A DNA stretch of 64,000 nucleotides from a virus: the IMG/VR virus record IMGVR_UViG_3300028920_000059, positions 1 to 64,000 of that record; one strand, written 5' to 3'. Below are positions 17,271 through 25,317 of this stretch, piece after piece. How positions within the stretch are numbered: the first letter of the stretch is position 1; each line of letters starts with the position of its first letter. The notes beneath the pieces are model-generated. The model did no database searches. It was not told the origin of the DNA and saw nothing but the letters and a program-made list of their open reading frames with translations. The position numbers were made by a program, and so were the translations under genes.

Positions 17271-17855
17271 ATGGACAAGGTTGAGAAGTATATGCACGAA
17301 GCTGACCGGTTTACCTCCCCCGAGGAGATTTACCAGTCCATCCCCGGAAGGGACATAAAGGCTTCCAGGAATCTTCAGGACCGGTGGGATGCATACCAGA
17401 TTCCTACACAGAGCTTGATGGGTTCTATCCTGGATATCGGCTGCAACATCGGGGGCTTCTCTGCTTACTGCCAACCCTTTTGCCGTCGTTACCTGGGGAT
17501 TGATGTTTTTGAGAAATCCATCCTGCTGGCTCGGGGGCTTTACCCATTTGCCAACTGTTCATTTGAGGCAATGTCCTTCAATGATTTAGAAGGCGAGGTG
17601 TTCGACACCATTTTCGCCCTCGCCGTTCGTCGCTATACCAAACTGGATTATTTCGATTTTATCAAGACCTGCTCGGAAAAAATTACTGAGGGTGGCTACC
17701 TCTTCTATGAATCCCACACCCGGGAGAAGTGGGGACCTCGGCCGAAGAAGGCATTCGAGTCGTTCTTCATCATCAACCGCGTCCTCACCATCCCAGGAAC
17801 CTCACACCCAGACTGCCCACATAATCGCTTCTTTGTAGAAATGAGGAAACGATGA
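17271..17855 (+). CDS. Class I SAM methyltransferase, 194 aa
   Basis: GSILDIGCNIGGFSAYC near residue 51 is a clear motif I of SAM-dependent methyltransferases. YLGIDVFEKSILLARGLY supplies the acidic residue that binds the ribose, and GEVFDTIFALAVRRYT matches motif IV. YLFYESHTREKWGP and the C-terminal FFVEMRKR end the fold. The substrate is unknown; the exostosin-like gene that follows (ATGA overlap) argues for a sugar or glycan. Confidence 0.75.
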   Translation: MDKVEKYMHEADRFTSPEEIYQSIPGRDIKASRNLQDRWDAYQIPTQSLMGSILDIGCNIGGFSAYCQPFCRRYLGIDVFEKSILLARGLYPFANCSFEAMSFNDLEGEVFDTIFALAVRRYTKLDYFDFIKTCSEKITEGGYLFYESHTREKWGPRPKKAFESFFIINRVLTIPGTSHPDCPHNRFFVEMRKR

Positions 17856-18619
17856 ACACCTTTATCAATAACAAACGGTTGGCGGGGCTTGCCGGGGTCA
17901 ACTTTGATTCCGAGGTCATCCAGCCAGGTCCCATCGTGTACTCCCGCACCCACCTTGTCCAATCGCAGTTTCCCAAGCTGGCGAAGATGGGTTCATGCAT
18001 CCTTATCACTAGCTTCAGCGATGCTAAGTGCACGACCAAAATGGCATCGCGCCTTCCCCCCAATGTGAGGAGATGGTTCAGCAATAACGTCGCCACCCGC
18101 AACGCCCGAGTGACAGCTGTCCCCATCGGCCTTCGTACTTCTTCGCAGGGGGAGCAGATATTGCGGGTCGTTATGGGTATGGGACGCCTCAAGGAACGCA
18201 ATCTGGTATATATGAATTTCTGGCGTCGGCTCCGGCGGACACCCAATCCTCGGAGAGGGATCTACGAAATGTTCATGTGCAAGAAGTGGGTCACATATGA
18301 GGGGGGCTTTGACCACGTTCCTATGGACCACTTTTACAAGATGACCGCCTCCCACCCCTATACGATTTCCCCTCCGGGCGCCGGCCCGGATTGCCATCGC
18401 CACTGGGAGGCGATGCTCCTGGGTACCATACCCATCGTCCTGCGCTCTAAGGCTACCGACATCCTAGAGGATATGCCGTGTCTACGAATAACGCATTGGG
18501 GCGAGATAACTGAACGGCTTCTCTTGAAGCAACTACCGAAGCTGAAGGCGCGGTTCGATACTCCCACGATGGACAAGTGCTGGTTCGAATACTGGCGTGA
18601 TATGATCTTGGAGGCGTGA
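17852..18619 (+). CDS. Exostosin-like glycosyltransferase, 255 aa
   Basis: The C-terminal half reads TISPPGAGPDCHRHWEAMLL then GTIPIVLRS and DMPCLRITHWGEIT, which is the GT47/exostosin-like donor-site pattern (P-x-G-x-G-x-D-x-x-R-x-x-E, then the G-x-I-P-V strand). Exostosin-like enzymes in eukaryotes build heparan sulfate and xyloglucan; bacterial and viral homologues are uncharacterised. The N-terminal half is basic and less conserved. It is placed directly before three sulfotransferases. Confidence 0.75.
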   Translation: MNTFINNKRLAGLAGVNFDSEVIQPGPIVYSRTHLVQSQFPKLAKMGSCILITSFSDAKCTTKMASRLPPNVRRWFSNNVATRNARVTAVPIGLRTSSQGEQILRVVMGMGRLKERNLVYMNFWRRLRRTPNPRRGIYEMFMCKKWVTYEGGFDHVPMDHFYKMTASHPYTISPPGAGPDCHRHWEAMLLGTIPIVLRSKATDILEDMPCLRITHWGEITERLLLKQLPKLKARFDTPTMDKCWFEYWRDMILEA

Positions 18620-19236
18620 TGCCCAGTATCGTAACATGCGGAATTCCACGTAGCGGGTCCACCCTCGTCTGGCAAATGGTACAGGAGGTCTCCTCACCTA
18701 TTTCTGTTCATAAGGTCCACCCTGCTAGTTGGGAGGTGGATCAGGAAGCATTGGTGTTCATCTCCATCCGTGACCCGCGTGATGTTATTTCCTCATTACT
18801 GCGCGTCAAATTGAGCCGCGAGGGACGTACCGGAGAACAGCCTACGGAGGAGGATTTGAAAAACGTCCTTCACCACTCTGAACAGAGTTGGTTGGGCTTG
18901 GCTGACTTGCGGGAAGTTTCTCAAAAAGTGGTTCTGCGTTATGAGCATTTCTATGATGACTACAACGTTATCTGGGATGCCATTTGGGCGATGCTTGGGA
19001 TTCGTCCCGCTGCGAACTCCCGGGAGCTCATCGAAAGCCAGTACAACCTTCTGGCCAATATCCAACGAGCGCAGGAGTTGAAGGATTTCAACGAGGTGGA
19101 TGAGGCCAACGTCCACGGCGACCACATAGCCCAACCCATCCCGGGTGGATGGCGCAAGGGAATCCCGGGGCACCTTCAAGACCAAGTGGCAAATCACGTT
19201 CGGGAAGTTTGTTGGGGGTGGGGCTATGCTAAATGA
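18619..19236 (+). CDS. Sulfotransferase 1, 205 aa
   Basis: GIPRSGSTLVWQM at residues 8-20 is the PAPS 5'-phosphosulfate loop (P-R-S-G-S-T). ISIRDPRDVISSLLR near residue 54 is the 3'-phosphate-binding region, and LRYEHFYDDYN near 110 is the following strand. These enzymes transfer sulfate from PAPS to hydroxyl or amino groups of sugars, lipids or proteins. Length is near the short end of the family. ATG 18619 shares a base with the previous stop. It appears paralogous to the next gene. Confidence 0.85.
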   Translation: MPSIVTCGIPRSGSTLVWQMVQEVSSPISVHKVHPASWEVDQEALVFISIRDPRDVISSLLRVKLSREGRTGEQPTEEDLKNVLHHSEQSWLGLADLREVSQKVVLRYEHFYDDYNVIWDAIWAMLGIRPAANSRELIESQYNLLANIQRAQELKDFNEVDEANVHGDHIAQPIPGGWRKGIPGHLQDQVANHVREVCWGWGYAK

Positions 19237-19864
19237 AGTCTTGGCTTGTGGCGTCCCCCGCAGTGGGTCCACCCTCGTCTGGCAGGTCCTGTGCCGGGCG
19301 CTCCCCTGCAAAGTGACTAAAGCCCACCCCGCTTCGTGGCAGCGTCGTGCTGTGGACTACATCGTAGGGTCTGTGCGACACCCATACGATGCTGCAGCCA
19401 GTGCCTTCCGTTGTAGAATCATCAACGACGACGGGGATGGTTCACAAGAAACGGTGAAGGGAACGCTGAAAGGCTTGAAGGCAGATTTGCGGATGCTGGC
19501 CAGTAACTACAAAATGATGAAGGAGTTGTCCCAATTTTTCACCGACCGGGTTACCGTATTGAAATACGAGAACTATTTTCATTCATTGGATCCTATCTTT
19601 GATATGGTTCAGGATAAATTTGGGATCAACGTTCCTCCAAAACGCCGAAGCAGTATTCGCCGTGAGTGCTCCTTCGAATCCAACCGACGCAAGGTGTTGA
19701 AACTCAACCCTGGCGACAAATGGGTCAACCGCATGGGGCTGTCCCACGTTGCGGTGGGCTACCCAGGCAGCTGGAAGGCCATCATGCCTGTCTGGGGTTA
19801 CGCTACGTTGAGAAAATGGGCTGAACCCATTTGCGAGGAGTGGGGCTATGCGTATTCAGAATAA
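19226..19864 (+). CDS. Sulfotransferase 2, 212 aa
   Basis: GVPRSGSTLVWQV at about residue 9 and VGSVRHPYDAAASAFR near 55 are the two PAPS-binding regions; VTVLKYENYF comes near 110. It shares order and wording with sulfotransferase 1, including a C-terminal EWGY, so a tandem duplication followed by divergence is likely. The frame is open from 19145, but ATG 19226 starts at the conserved region and overlaps the previous gene by 11 bases. Confidence 0.85.
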   Translation: MLNEVLACGVPRSGSTLVWQVLCRALPCKVTKAHPASWQRRAVDYIVGSVRHPYDAAASAFRCRIINDDGDGSQETVKGTLKGLKADLRMLASNYKMMKELSQFFTDRVTVLKYENYFHSLDPIFDMVQDKFGINVPPKRRSSIRRECSFESNRRKVLKLNPGDKWVNRMGLSHVAVGYPGSWKAIMPVWGYATLRKWAEPICEEWGYAYSE

Positions 19865-20468
19865 CCTTGGGTTTGTGTATATCTCCACGCCGAAGGCTTG
19901 CACACACACCATCTACAAAATCCTGGAGGAGCACTTTGCTGAAGGATTGCAAAAAGGAGGTTTCCACAGCCGTCGAATTCCCCGTAGGGCCAGAAACTAC
20001 TTTCGGTGGACCTGTGTACGCAACCCCTACTCCCGGGCGGTGAGTATTTGGTGGTCGGCTTGCCGTTGCCATTCGCCCGACCGGTATGGATGTATCAGCG
20101 GCTGCGGTTCCCAGAAGGACTTCAAGTTGTTTGCCGACTGGCTAGGAGCCTCCAAGCCTGGGCAGCATCGCAAGGAACCAGTGCTCATGAGTCAGTGCGA
20201 ATGGTTGAGTAGTGTCGAACCCATCCACGCCATTCACGTGGAGCACCTTGCCGATGAACTGCATGAGTTGGAGTTCTGGAAGCCGGGCATTACTATTCCC
20301 AAGCTCAATACCACTACCGAAAAAATCAAAGCCCAGTCAGAAGAGGAAGGAGAGAAAATTTCTCGTCCCTCGTGGCAGGAACTTTGCCAGGACCAAAATG
20401 TTCAGCAGGCTATCCAAGTTTGGGCCGGCCACGACTTTGACCGGTTTGGATATTCGAAGGATATATGA
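19848..20468 (+). CDS. Sulfotransferase 3 (Sulfotransfer_2-like), 206 aa
   Basis: The start NLGFVYISTPKACTHTIYK has the PSB-loop variant STPKxxxHT used by carbohydrate sulfotransferases of the chondroitin/HNK type and dermatan type. RWTCVRNPYSRAVSIWW near residue 53 is the 3'-phosphate-binding motif. HVEHLADELHELEF follows near 130. This differs from the PRSGST type of the two genes before it, so it is a separate acquisition rather than a third tandem copy. SD GAGGAG lies 8 bases before ATG 19848. Confidence 0.75.
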   Translation: MRIQNNLGFVYISTPKACTHTIYKILEEHFAEGLQKGGFHSRRIPRRARNYFRWTCVRNPYSRAVSIWWSACRCHSPDRYGCISGCGSQKDFKLFADWLGASKPGQHRKEPVLMSQCEWLSSVEPIHAIHVEHLADELHELEFWKPGITIPKLNTTTEKIKAQSEEEGEKISRPSWQELCQDQNVQQAIQVWAGHDFDRFGYSKDI

Positions 20469-21133
20469 TGGGCAGGAAAATTATAGCCATGAGCCTCTAT
20501 GGTAACGCCCCGCAGTACACTCTCGGGGCCGTAGCCAATGCTAAGCTCATGCCATTGGTCTACCCGGACTGGACGCTACGCATTTACTACAACACCCTCA
20601 AGGGCATTCCAGAAATAGCCCAGCTCAAGGAACTCGGTTGTGAACTCGTTCCACAACGCCCCTCCAGAGGACAGGCGGGGATGTTCTGGCGATTCCTGGC
20701 AGCTTGGGGAGCTAATACTGAGCGGGTAATTTTCAGAGACAGTGATAGCCGCATCAATCATAAGGAGGCAGCGGCGGTCCAGGCTTGGGAAGCCCTGGGC
20801 CACGATGCCCACTGCATGCACGACCACATGCACCACCGGTCGCATCCGCTGTTTGGTGGTATGTGGGGCGTCAAGTTTGGAGTACTGCCGCGGGAGCTTC
20901 GTCGTGAGGCGCTTCGACTTGGCCGCCAACGACAGCCTCGGGTTGCGGACATGCGTTGGCTGGCGCGGAAGGTGCTCCCGAAAATCAAGAAGTCCTTACT
21001 ACGCCACTCCAGTATTCCGGTACGGTGGCCTTCGGTTCCTTTCCCGGACCACGCACCGATGGAGGGATTCATCGGCCAGCAGTATGATGAATTCAATCAG
21101 CCAATCGATCCACTGAAATCGGCGGGGGTGTGA
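20465..21133 (+). CDS. Glycosyltransferase-like protein, 222 aa
   Basis: Begins IIAMSLYGNAPQYTLGAVAN and LVYPDWTLRIYYN, then RVIFRDSDSRINHKEAAAVQ near residue 85, a D-S-D-S-R acidic motif in the place of the GT-A D-x-D. HDAHCMHDHMHHRSHPLFGG is rich in histidine and may bind metal or substrate. Related proteins occur in capsule-type clusters. Two ATGs, 20465 and 20468, are possible. Its TGA stop lies in the left arm of the downstream terminator hairpin. Last cassette gene. Confidence 0.55.
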   Translation: MMGRKIIAMSLYGNAPQYTLGAVANAKLMPLVYPDWTLRIYYNTLKGIPEIAQLKELGCELVPQRPSRGQAGMFWRFLAAWGANTERVIFRDSDSRINHKEAAAVQAWEALGHDAHCMHDHMHHRSHPLFGGMWGVKFGVLPRELRREALRLGRQRQPRVADMRWLARKVLPKIKKSLLRHSSIPVRWPSVPFPDHAPMEGFIGQQYDEFNQPIDPLKSAGV

Positions 21134-21193
21134 GGGGCCTTCCCGAGTGTGTTCAGCCCCACCCGAAAAACCTCACATCCCCGCCTTTATTTT
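21121..21193. terminator. Convergent-gene hairpin terminator
   Basis: Arms 21121-21135 (GGCGGGGGTGTGAGG) and 21171-21185 (CCTCACATCCCCGCC) pair over 15 positions with one G-T wobble. A nested GGGGC/GCCCC pair (21134-21138 with 21156-21160) can form instead of the inner loop. TTTATTTT follows on the + strand. It lies between the last + gene and the first - gene, so it can stop transcription from both sides. Confidence 0.75.
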
Positions 21194-21444
21194 CAGTAAC
21201 CGGTCACCAGCGTAGCCAGCACCATCGCACCCAGTAGGAACAGGACGAACAATAGGGCCGACAACCACTGGGGGAGGGTCATCTTGAACCCAGGCTTTGG
21301 CTTCGGCGCCGGCGGATGGGCTTGGCACCAACGACGATGCTCCATGCTGTCCTCTGGGTCCCACTCAAGGGTCGCGCGGCCGGGGTCCATTTCCCCATTC
21401 TCCACCTTTTGCTTTTCGGTGCCGTGGACGTAGCGGATAGTCAT
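21193..21444 (-). CDS. Small C-terminal membrane protein, 83 aa
   Basis: A hydrophilic, proline-rich N-terminus (QAHPPAPKPKPGFK) precedes one membrane helix at about residues 57-79 (LSALLFVLFLLGAMVLATLV). The frame is open further upstream (to 21501), but ATG 21444 has AGAGAAG six bases before it and overlaps the stop of the 58-aa gene upstream by four bases. Function unknown; last gene of the - strand operon. Confidence 0.6.
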   Translation of the reverse strand: MTIRYVHGTEKQKVENGEMDPGRATLEWDPEDSMEHRRWCQAHPPAPKPKPGFKMTLPQWLSALLFVLFLLGAMVLATLVTGY

Positions 21445-21617
21445 AGGTACTTCTCTTTCATCCGTTGAATGGTAGTGGCTTGTTTCGTTGTAGGGGTCCA
21501 ATTTATATAAACGGCTTTGGTCAACAAACTATCTATGAAGTCCGCCTCCCAATCGGAAACAGACCTGTCCATGTTGTCCAAGTCATCCAGAATGGAAATA
21601 GCTTCGTCCCTCGTCAT
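21441..21617 (-). CDS. Small acidic phage protein, 58 aa
   Basis: Short gene between the SbcC C-half and the membrane protein, linked to both by ATGA overlaps (21614-21617 and 21441-21444). The product begins MTRDEAISILDDLDN, has WEADFIDSLL near residue 23 and ends QRMKEKYL. This W-x-x-x-F-I-x-S-L plus terminal KYL layout recurs in small phage proteins near replication genes, but no function is known to me. The double coupling makes it very likely real. Confidence 0.65.
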   Translation of the reverse strand: MTRDEAISILDDLDNMDRSVSDWEADFIDSLLTKAVYINWTPTTKQATTIQRMKEKYL

Positions 21618-22180
21618 AATTCCACCACCGTTCCTGTTTTGAGTTCGTTGATGTGGGTGACCATGATAAACTGCACGTCCATCTCGTCGGCGAGGGTTTC
21701 CAGTAGTTCACGGATCCTCTCGCGGTACTCCTCGCTCACGTACTTGAATGGTTCATCCATTATGAGAACACGACGCAAGGGTGGTTTATTGAGGATCAAG
21801 CACGAAAGCCGAAGCGCAAAGCTGGCTACGTCTACGACGCCACCTCCGCTTGCGGTCATGGGATCGACTTCGGTACCATCGCGCTCAAATGTTAGCCGAG
21901 CCTCCGTACGGTTGCGCTTGCGCTCAAAGTGGATATTGAAAGTGTACGGCTCGTCAAAGACGGCGCTTAGGCATCGACTCACGACGCCGGCGATTTGATC
22001 GTGCGCCTGCTGCTGAACTGCTTGAGCAACATGCTGAGCCAAGTCCTGCGCGGCTTTCGCATCCTCAATACGTTGTTCGTTGGCGGCTATATCAGACGCG
22101 ATGGATTTACAACGGGAGCGGGCGGCGTTGAATTCACCCAGCTTCCGATTTATCTTTATGCGTGCGTTAGCAAGATCCAT
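21614..22180 (-). CDS. SbcC/gp46-like ATPase, C-terminal half, 188 aa
   Basis: The product has a coiled-coil start (residues 1-65), then TASGGGVVDVASFALRLSCL near residue 110, the ABC signature region, LIMDEPFKYVS (Walker B with catalytic Glu) and VTHINEL (switch His). It has no Walker A and no CxxC. It is therefore the C-terminal lobe of an SbcC/Rad50-type ATPase whose N-terminal lobe is encoded separately at 24298-25317. The two should associate to form one composite ATP site. UXS lies directly upstream, with ATGA-type coupling on both sides. Confidence 0.8.
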   Translation of the reverse strand: MDLANARIKINRKLGEFNAARSRCKSIASDIAANEQRIEDAKAAQDLAQHVAQAVQQQAHDQIAGVVSRCLSAVFDEPYTFNIHFERKRNRTEARLTFERDGTEVDPMTASGGGVVDVASFALRLSCLILNKPPLRRVLIMDEPFKYVSEEYRERIRELLETLADEMDVQFIMVTHINELKTGTVVEL

Positions 22181-23169
22181 TAGTCATCCAATCCGGGAAG
22201 CTGTCCAAGCCGACCGTTGAGGAGTTGGCGGAAATAGTGGATTGTATAGTATAGACCCATATCCAAGTCGATCTCTGGCTTCCAGCCAATCTCCTCTCTA
22301 GCGCGGTCGATTACCGGCTTGCGCTTAGTAGGATCATCCTGGGGAAGCGGACAGTAGGTCACTTCAGACTTAGTTTTGGATATATGTTTTTTGACAGCCA
22401 CTACCAGTCCTTTCATCGTTGTCTCGACTGGGTTACCGAGATTGATTGGTCTATGGCAGTTTTCGGTATTCATCAACGCTTGGAGTCCGTAGATCAAGTC
22501 ATCGACATACATAAAGCAGCGAGTCTGTAGTCCGTTCCCGTAAATTGTAATATCCTCATTGCGGAGAATCTGGCAAATAAAATTGCTAACCACGCGTCCG
22601 TCATTCGGGTGCATGTATGGGCCGTAGGTATTGAAGATGCGTGCGATACGAATATCAACACCATACTCGCGGCTGTAGTCCATGAAGAGAGCCTCAGCGC
22701 AGCGCTTCCCCTCATCGTAGCAGGCACGAATCCCGTTCGGGTTAACTCGACCCCAATATGATTCGTGTTGCGGATGCACTTCGGGGTCGCCATAGACCTC
22801 TGAGGTACTGGCTTGGAGGATCCGCGCGCCTGTGCGTCGGGCAAGATCCAGAACGTTGATTGCTCCGTGAACGCACGTCTTGATCGTCTCGACCGGGTGG
22901 CGCTGGTAGTGGATCGGTGAAGCGGGACAGGCGAGATTATAGATTTGGTCAACCTCGATATGGATAGGCTGGGTAATGTCGTGTCGGATCACTTCCAGAC
23001 GTTCACGCCTCTTAGGTGTAACACCGTGCAGCGCATGACGCAGGTTGAACTTGGATCCCGTATAGAAGTTATCCAGGCAGATTACTTCGTGGTCGCAGAG
23101 AAGCAAGAAGCGACAGAGATGGGAGCCGATAAAGCCGGCGCCGCCGGTAACGAGAATGCGCTTGGTCAT
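22180..23169 (-). CDS. uxs: UDP-glucuronate decarboxylase (UDP-xylose synthase)
   Basis: [17 protein letters not shown] (residues 7-23) is the NAD-binding loop. [29 protein letters not shown], the [14 protein letters not shown] block with the Y-x-x-x-K catalytic pair, [20 protein letters not shown] and [11 protein letters not shown] are hallmark UXS segments. The enzyme oxidises and decarboxylates UDP-glucuronate to UDP-xylose. 329 residues is the normal soluble length. It sits inside the SbcCD operon between the two halves of SbcC, coupled by overlaps at both ends; its partner enzyme is the dehydrogenase at 51947. Confidence 0.9.
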   Translation of the reverse strand: MTKRILVTGGAGFIGSHLCRFLLLCDHEVICLDNFYTGSKFNLRHALHGVTPKRRERLEVIRHDITQPIHIEVDQIYNLACPASPIHYQRHPVETIKTCVHGAINVLDLARRTGARILQASTSEVYGDPEVHPQHESYWGRVNPNGIRACYDEGKRCAEALFMDYSREYGVDIRIARIFNTYGPYMHPNDGRVVSNFICQILRNEDITIYGNGLQTRCFMYVDDLIYGLQALMNTENCHRPINLGNPVETTMKGLVVAVKKHISKTKSEVTYCPLPQDDPTKRKPVIDRAREEIGWKPEIDLDMGLYYTIHYFRQLLNGRLGQLPGLDD

Positions 23170-23408
23170 AACAGGTCCTTATATTCTTCGGTGAACTTAG
23201 ACATAGCCTTATCGAATTTTTCCTTGGCCTTCGCTTCCTTTTTCTTCAGGTCCTCCAGGAGTTCCTCGGCGGAAGGAAGATTATCGACATCATACTCATC
23301 CTTGAGTCGTGCCAGCGCCTCCTCTAATCGACCCTGAGCGCGGTCGGCCTCTTGTTGTAGCTTGGCAGCTTTATTCTTGAGCTTGACCAGCTCGTTAGCA
23401 CGACTCAT
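23166..23408 (-). CDS. Coiled-coil protein, 80 aa
   Basis: Almost wholly charged heptads ([20 protein letters not shown] and [18 protein letters not shown]), broken by a short NLPSAEEL turn near residue 43, so it can fold as an antiparallel hairpin. It is coupled by ATGA to SbcD upstream and to UXS downstream. It may supply part of the coiled coil missing from the split SbcC, but this is inference. No catalytic motif. Confidence 0.65.
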   Translation of the reverse strand: MSRANELVKLKNKAAKLQQEADRAQGRLEEALARLKDEYDVDNLPSAEELLEDLKKKEAKAKEKFDKAMSKFTEEYKDLL

Positions 23409-24316
23409 GACATGGCCTCCAAAATCATCTGCCGCACTGCGGCGTTTGGTTTCTTCTCCTCCAGCGCCCGCTCTATAGCGGACTCAAAGTCAAGTCCGGT
23501 ATCCTGGAGCTTGACCAACTCCTCAAGGAAGTCTTTCAGCTCCATATCCTCATTGGCTTTCGGAGTAGAAGTCTCTTGAATAATATCGTCGGAGCAATCC
23601 AGATAGTGGACTTCAATAGTCCCGTCGCTCATGATGACCCCGACCTGCGGTTTGTAGTCGATCTCATCTGACTTGCGGCGCATAAGCGTTCCGCAGTTGA
23701 AGATTGTTTGCTCCGCGTTATATACGTGGAAGCCTTTGTGGTTATCCCCGATAATGATAACATCCCAGCCTTCCAAGCCCTTCATGTTGGTTAGCTTCGC
23801 TTCCTTCGGAGCGCCAGGATACTCGCACCCTTTGATCCAAGTATAGGCGTGAACGAGGGCGACATACGTTGTGGCAATGTGATGACGGGTGGGGGATACT
23901 AACGGGACTCCCCACGGGTAGCCAGATAGAAGGATGCCTCCCTTGGAGTTGACAACGTGAGCGTCCTTATCCCCGCTCAAATCACTAATAACTCCAGCTT
24001 CTACTAACGTCCAATACGCTGAGTCGGATATTAGATCAAGTCGATGGTTAGGAAGATCGTGTTGTCCAGGGATAGCAAAGACCTTTTTTGGAAAATGGGA
24101 AATAGCCCAGTTGATCAGACGCGGCGAAGAGAACCACCGGTCGAAGATGTCGCCAGCTATCAATACCGGCACGTCCAGCGTCTCTTGCAGCTCTCGGATA
24201 TAGCCTAGCGGTATATCCATTGCTTCAAGCCAATCCTCCTCACCAGCGCGGGCCAGTGGAGGTCGCAGCGAAAGGTGAAGGTCTGAGCAAGCGATAGCTA
24301 TAGGCTTTGGCCGCAT
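23405..24316 (-). CDS. SbcD/gp47-like nuclease subunit, 303 aa
   Basis: The calcineurin-like phosphoesterase motifs are all present: CSDLHLSLRPP, LIAGDIFDRW, AIPGQHDLPN (GNHD variant with Gln for Asn), ALVHAY and IIGDNHKGFHVY. SbcD/Mre11 nucleases trim and open DNA ends with the SbcC ATPase. ATG 24316 has GAGAGGAG about 8 bases upstream and overlaps the SbcC N-half by 19 bases; the frame is open upstream. The Q in the GNHD position is a noticeable change. Confidence 0.85.
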   Translation of the reverse strand: MRPKPIAIACSDLHLSLRPPLARAGEEDWLEAMDIPLGYIRELQETLDVPVLIAGDIFDRWFSSPRLINWAISHFPKKVFAIPGQHDLPNHRLDLISDSAYWTLVEAGVISDLSGDKDAHVVNSKGGILLSGYPWGVPLVSPTRHHIATTYVALVHAYTWIKGCEYPGAPKEAKLTNMKGLEGWDVIIIGDNHKGFHVYNAEQTIFNCGTLMRRKSDEIDYKPQVGVIMSDGTIEVHYLDCSDDIIQETSTPKANEDMELKDFLEELVKLQDTGLDFESAIERALEEKKPNAAVRQMILEAMS

Positions 24317-25317
24317 AGCGGGCACTCCTCTCCCATCTCGTCGTGGAATTTTTGATCGGCAGCTTTGGCTGCCTTTTTGAGATCCAGCCACTCAGTCGTT
24401 GCCGCTTTGACAGTCCCGATCAACTCTGCCAGCTCAACGCGATCTGCGTCAACCGCATGAATATTGAGTTGCAGGTCAACTAGCTTCTGGACATCATCCT
24501 CCGGGATCCACCGATTGGATGCAATCTCGTCCTGGCGCATTTGGTTGATTATTTTCTCCAACGCCTCCACCTGCTCGTGGATCCTCTCCCACTGGTCGCC
24601 CAGAGAGATAACCTTATGGGCCGCCTCCAGCGTCTCTCGCTGGTGCTCTTGTTGGTGGGTATGCTCGCCTAGGGTCTGGATCAGATCAGCGAGCACACGC
24701 GATTCCTCGGCGTGCTGGAGCCATTCGCCGTTGTAGACCTGGGCTAGGGACAGCTCCCCGTCGGCTTTGCGCGTCCACTTGAGCTTGGCTCGTTCCTCCT
24801 TCGCCTCCTCCAGCTGGCCGGAGAGGACCCGAGCCTCCGCCAGAGCATCACGATTGGTCTTGTCCAGCTTGGCTAGTGTTGAATCTATAATCTCAAGATC
24901 AACGATGCGGTTCAGCTGCCGACTGACTTCGCCTGCCGTTTCGGTAAACCAGAAGGGACTATCGTGCTGGCCTTGGAAGTTGATTTCATCCAGGTTGAGG
25001 AGCGTGGTGATATCCTCCGGTGGCTCGTTCCCGAAGGCTTTGTAAACCTCGTCGTCCAGGAAATAGTCATTTTTGGATTTGGAGCGCTGCCGAGTAATGC
25101 ACCGGCCATCGACCGATAGATTGACTTCGGCTTGCTTCCCGCCGTCGCGGATGAATTCTTGGCCAGCCGGACGGTTGGTTGCAAGCCAGCGAAGCGCACG
25201 AATGACTGCGGACTTTCCTCGGTCGGAGGCACCGACGATTGACGTCACGCCTGGGTCGAGATCCAGCGCCAGCTTCTGGTGGGCTTGGAAGTTCTTGATG
25301 GTTAGCTTAGTGAACAC
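24298..25317 (-). CDS. SbcC/gp46-like ATPase, N-terminal half with zinc hook
   Basis: GTG 25317 follows GGTAGGAGG at proper spacing and opens with VFTKLTIKNFQAHQKLALDL, the standard SbcC start. VGASDRGKSAVIRALRW (near 35) is Walker A, NFQGQHDSPFWF fits the Q-loop. Residues about 155-330 are coiled coil, and the gene ends at ECPLCGQSL, a zinc-hook CxxC nine residues from the stop. The protein (339 aa) therefore stops just at the hook; the returning coil and ATPase lobe are on the gene at 21614. Confidence 0.85.
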   Translation of the reverse strand: MFTKLTIKNFQAHQKLALDLDPGVTSIVGASDRGKSAVIRALRWLATNRPAGQEFIRDGGKQAEVNLSVDGRCITRQRSKSKNDYFLDDEVYKAFGNEPPEDITTLLNLDEINFQGQHDSPFWFTETAGEVSRQLNRIVDLEIIDSTLAKLDKTNRDALAEARVLSGQLEEAKEERAKLKWTRKADGELSLAQVYNGEWLQHAEESRVLADLIQTLGEHTHQQEHQRETLEAAHKVISLGDQWERIHEQVEALEKIINQMRQDEIASNRWIPEDDVQKLVDLQLNIHAVDADRVELAELIGTVKAATTEWLDLKKAAKAADQKFHDEMGEECPLCGQSL

